Below, piece by piece: positions 46,033-46,184 of a DNA stretch of 46,184 nucleotides (the stretch's first letter is position 1; every line of letters begins with the position of its first letter). The stretch comes from Lachnospiraceae bacterium (GTDB lineage Bacteria > Bacillota > Clostridia > Lachnospirales > Lachnospiraceae). The stretch spans positions 1 to 46,184 of the forward strand of contig JAGAPK010000042.1 in NCBI GenBank assembly GCA_017623295.1. Reading direction: 5' to 3'. The notes under the pieces are model-generated. The model worked only from the letters and a program-made list of their open reading frames with translations. It was not told where the DNA came from and ran no database searches. Made by a program: the position numbers and the translations under genes.

Positions 46033-46184
46033 GTCGATTTTTAATTGAATATTATTGAGTGTAATGACACGAAAAGGTACTAAAAATACTCCAAAGTGCA
46101 ACATAAGTGCAACAGATTTTTGTTGAATAATATGTAATAATACTTAATATTACATTTTTAACGGTAATGAGTTCGAGGAGATGG
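46033..46184 (+). other. right-end intergenic region
   Basis: AT-rich. A direct repeat AAGTGCAACA occurs twice near 46095-46115. GAGGAG at the extreme end may be the ribosome site of a gene that begins outside the window. No terminator with a clear U-run was seen directly after hemZ. Confidence 0.3.

Overview
The window looks like a chromosomal segment of a low-GC, motile, anaerobic Firmicute, most likely a Lachnospiraceae-type Clostridium relative. This is inferred from the AT-rich sequence, strong AGGAGG-type ribosome sites, a T-box leader, HemZ, a MecA adaptor, YtrA-type GntR control, several chemoreceptors, and protein families (DUF4474, HemZ, a short QueG-like protein) typical of that group. 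No rRNA, tRNA, CRISPR array or intact mobile element was found.

Layout. 1-3010 is a decaying accessory patch: a truncated AbiEii-type toxin fragment, a second orphan fragment, a short promoter-driven RNA ending in a terminator just upstream of a DUF3800 gene, a methyltransferase, a small QueG-like iron-sulfur protein, and an alpha/beta-hydrolase pseudogene with an internal deletion. 3024-4817 (minus strand) encodes a metallophosphoesterase and a DUF4474 membrane protein. 4988-6667 is a chemoreceptor. 6840-10792 is a MacA/MacB-like efflux operon (adaptor, ATPase, permease) with three phased TGTGAAAA repeats upstream of its promoter. It is followed by a PLP aminotransferase. 11984-17980 is a T-box(Trp)-controlled tryptophan operon, trpE-G-C-F-B-A, which lacks trpD.

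18063-24665 holds an unrecognised acidic protein, a convergent small gene without an obvious ATG, an iron-sulfur flavoprotein-like reductase, a BlaI/BlaR1-like regulator pair with a palindromic operator and a non-penicillin-binding sensor domain, an HD hydrolase, MecA, and an esterase. 24702-30518 carries a DEAD-box helicase, a minus-strand SprT/YgjP-like metalloprotease, then a TPR membrane protein, thiamine pyrophosphokinase and gpmI in a row.

30724-33766 pairs a solute-binding lipoprotein directly with a chemoreceptor, with no transporter genes. 33933-37310 is a GntR-ABC-permease operon with a perfect 14-bp operator dyad. 37366-41343 is a second MacB-like ABC system in which an anchored CARDB-like surface protein replaces the usual adaptor. 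Enolase, a third chemoreceptor (six N-terminal membrane segments) and hemZ complete the window.

The most interesting points are the RNA leader plus DUF3800 pair and a 16-base motif from that leader recurring upstream of the flavoprotein gene. Next come the solute-binding protein/chemoreceptor pair, the ABC system with its own surface protein, the missing trpD, and the phased repeats before the efflux operon. All functional statements rest on motif reading by eye; no database search was possible.
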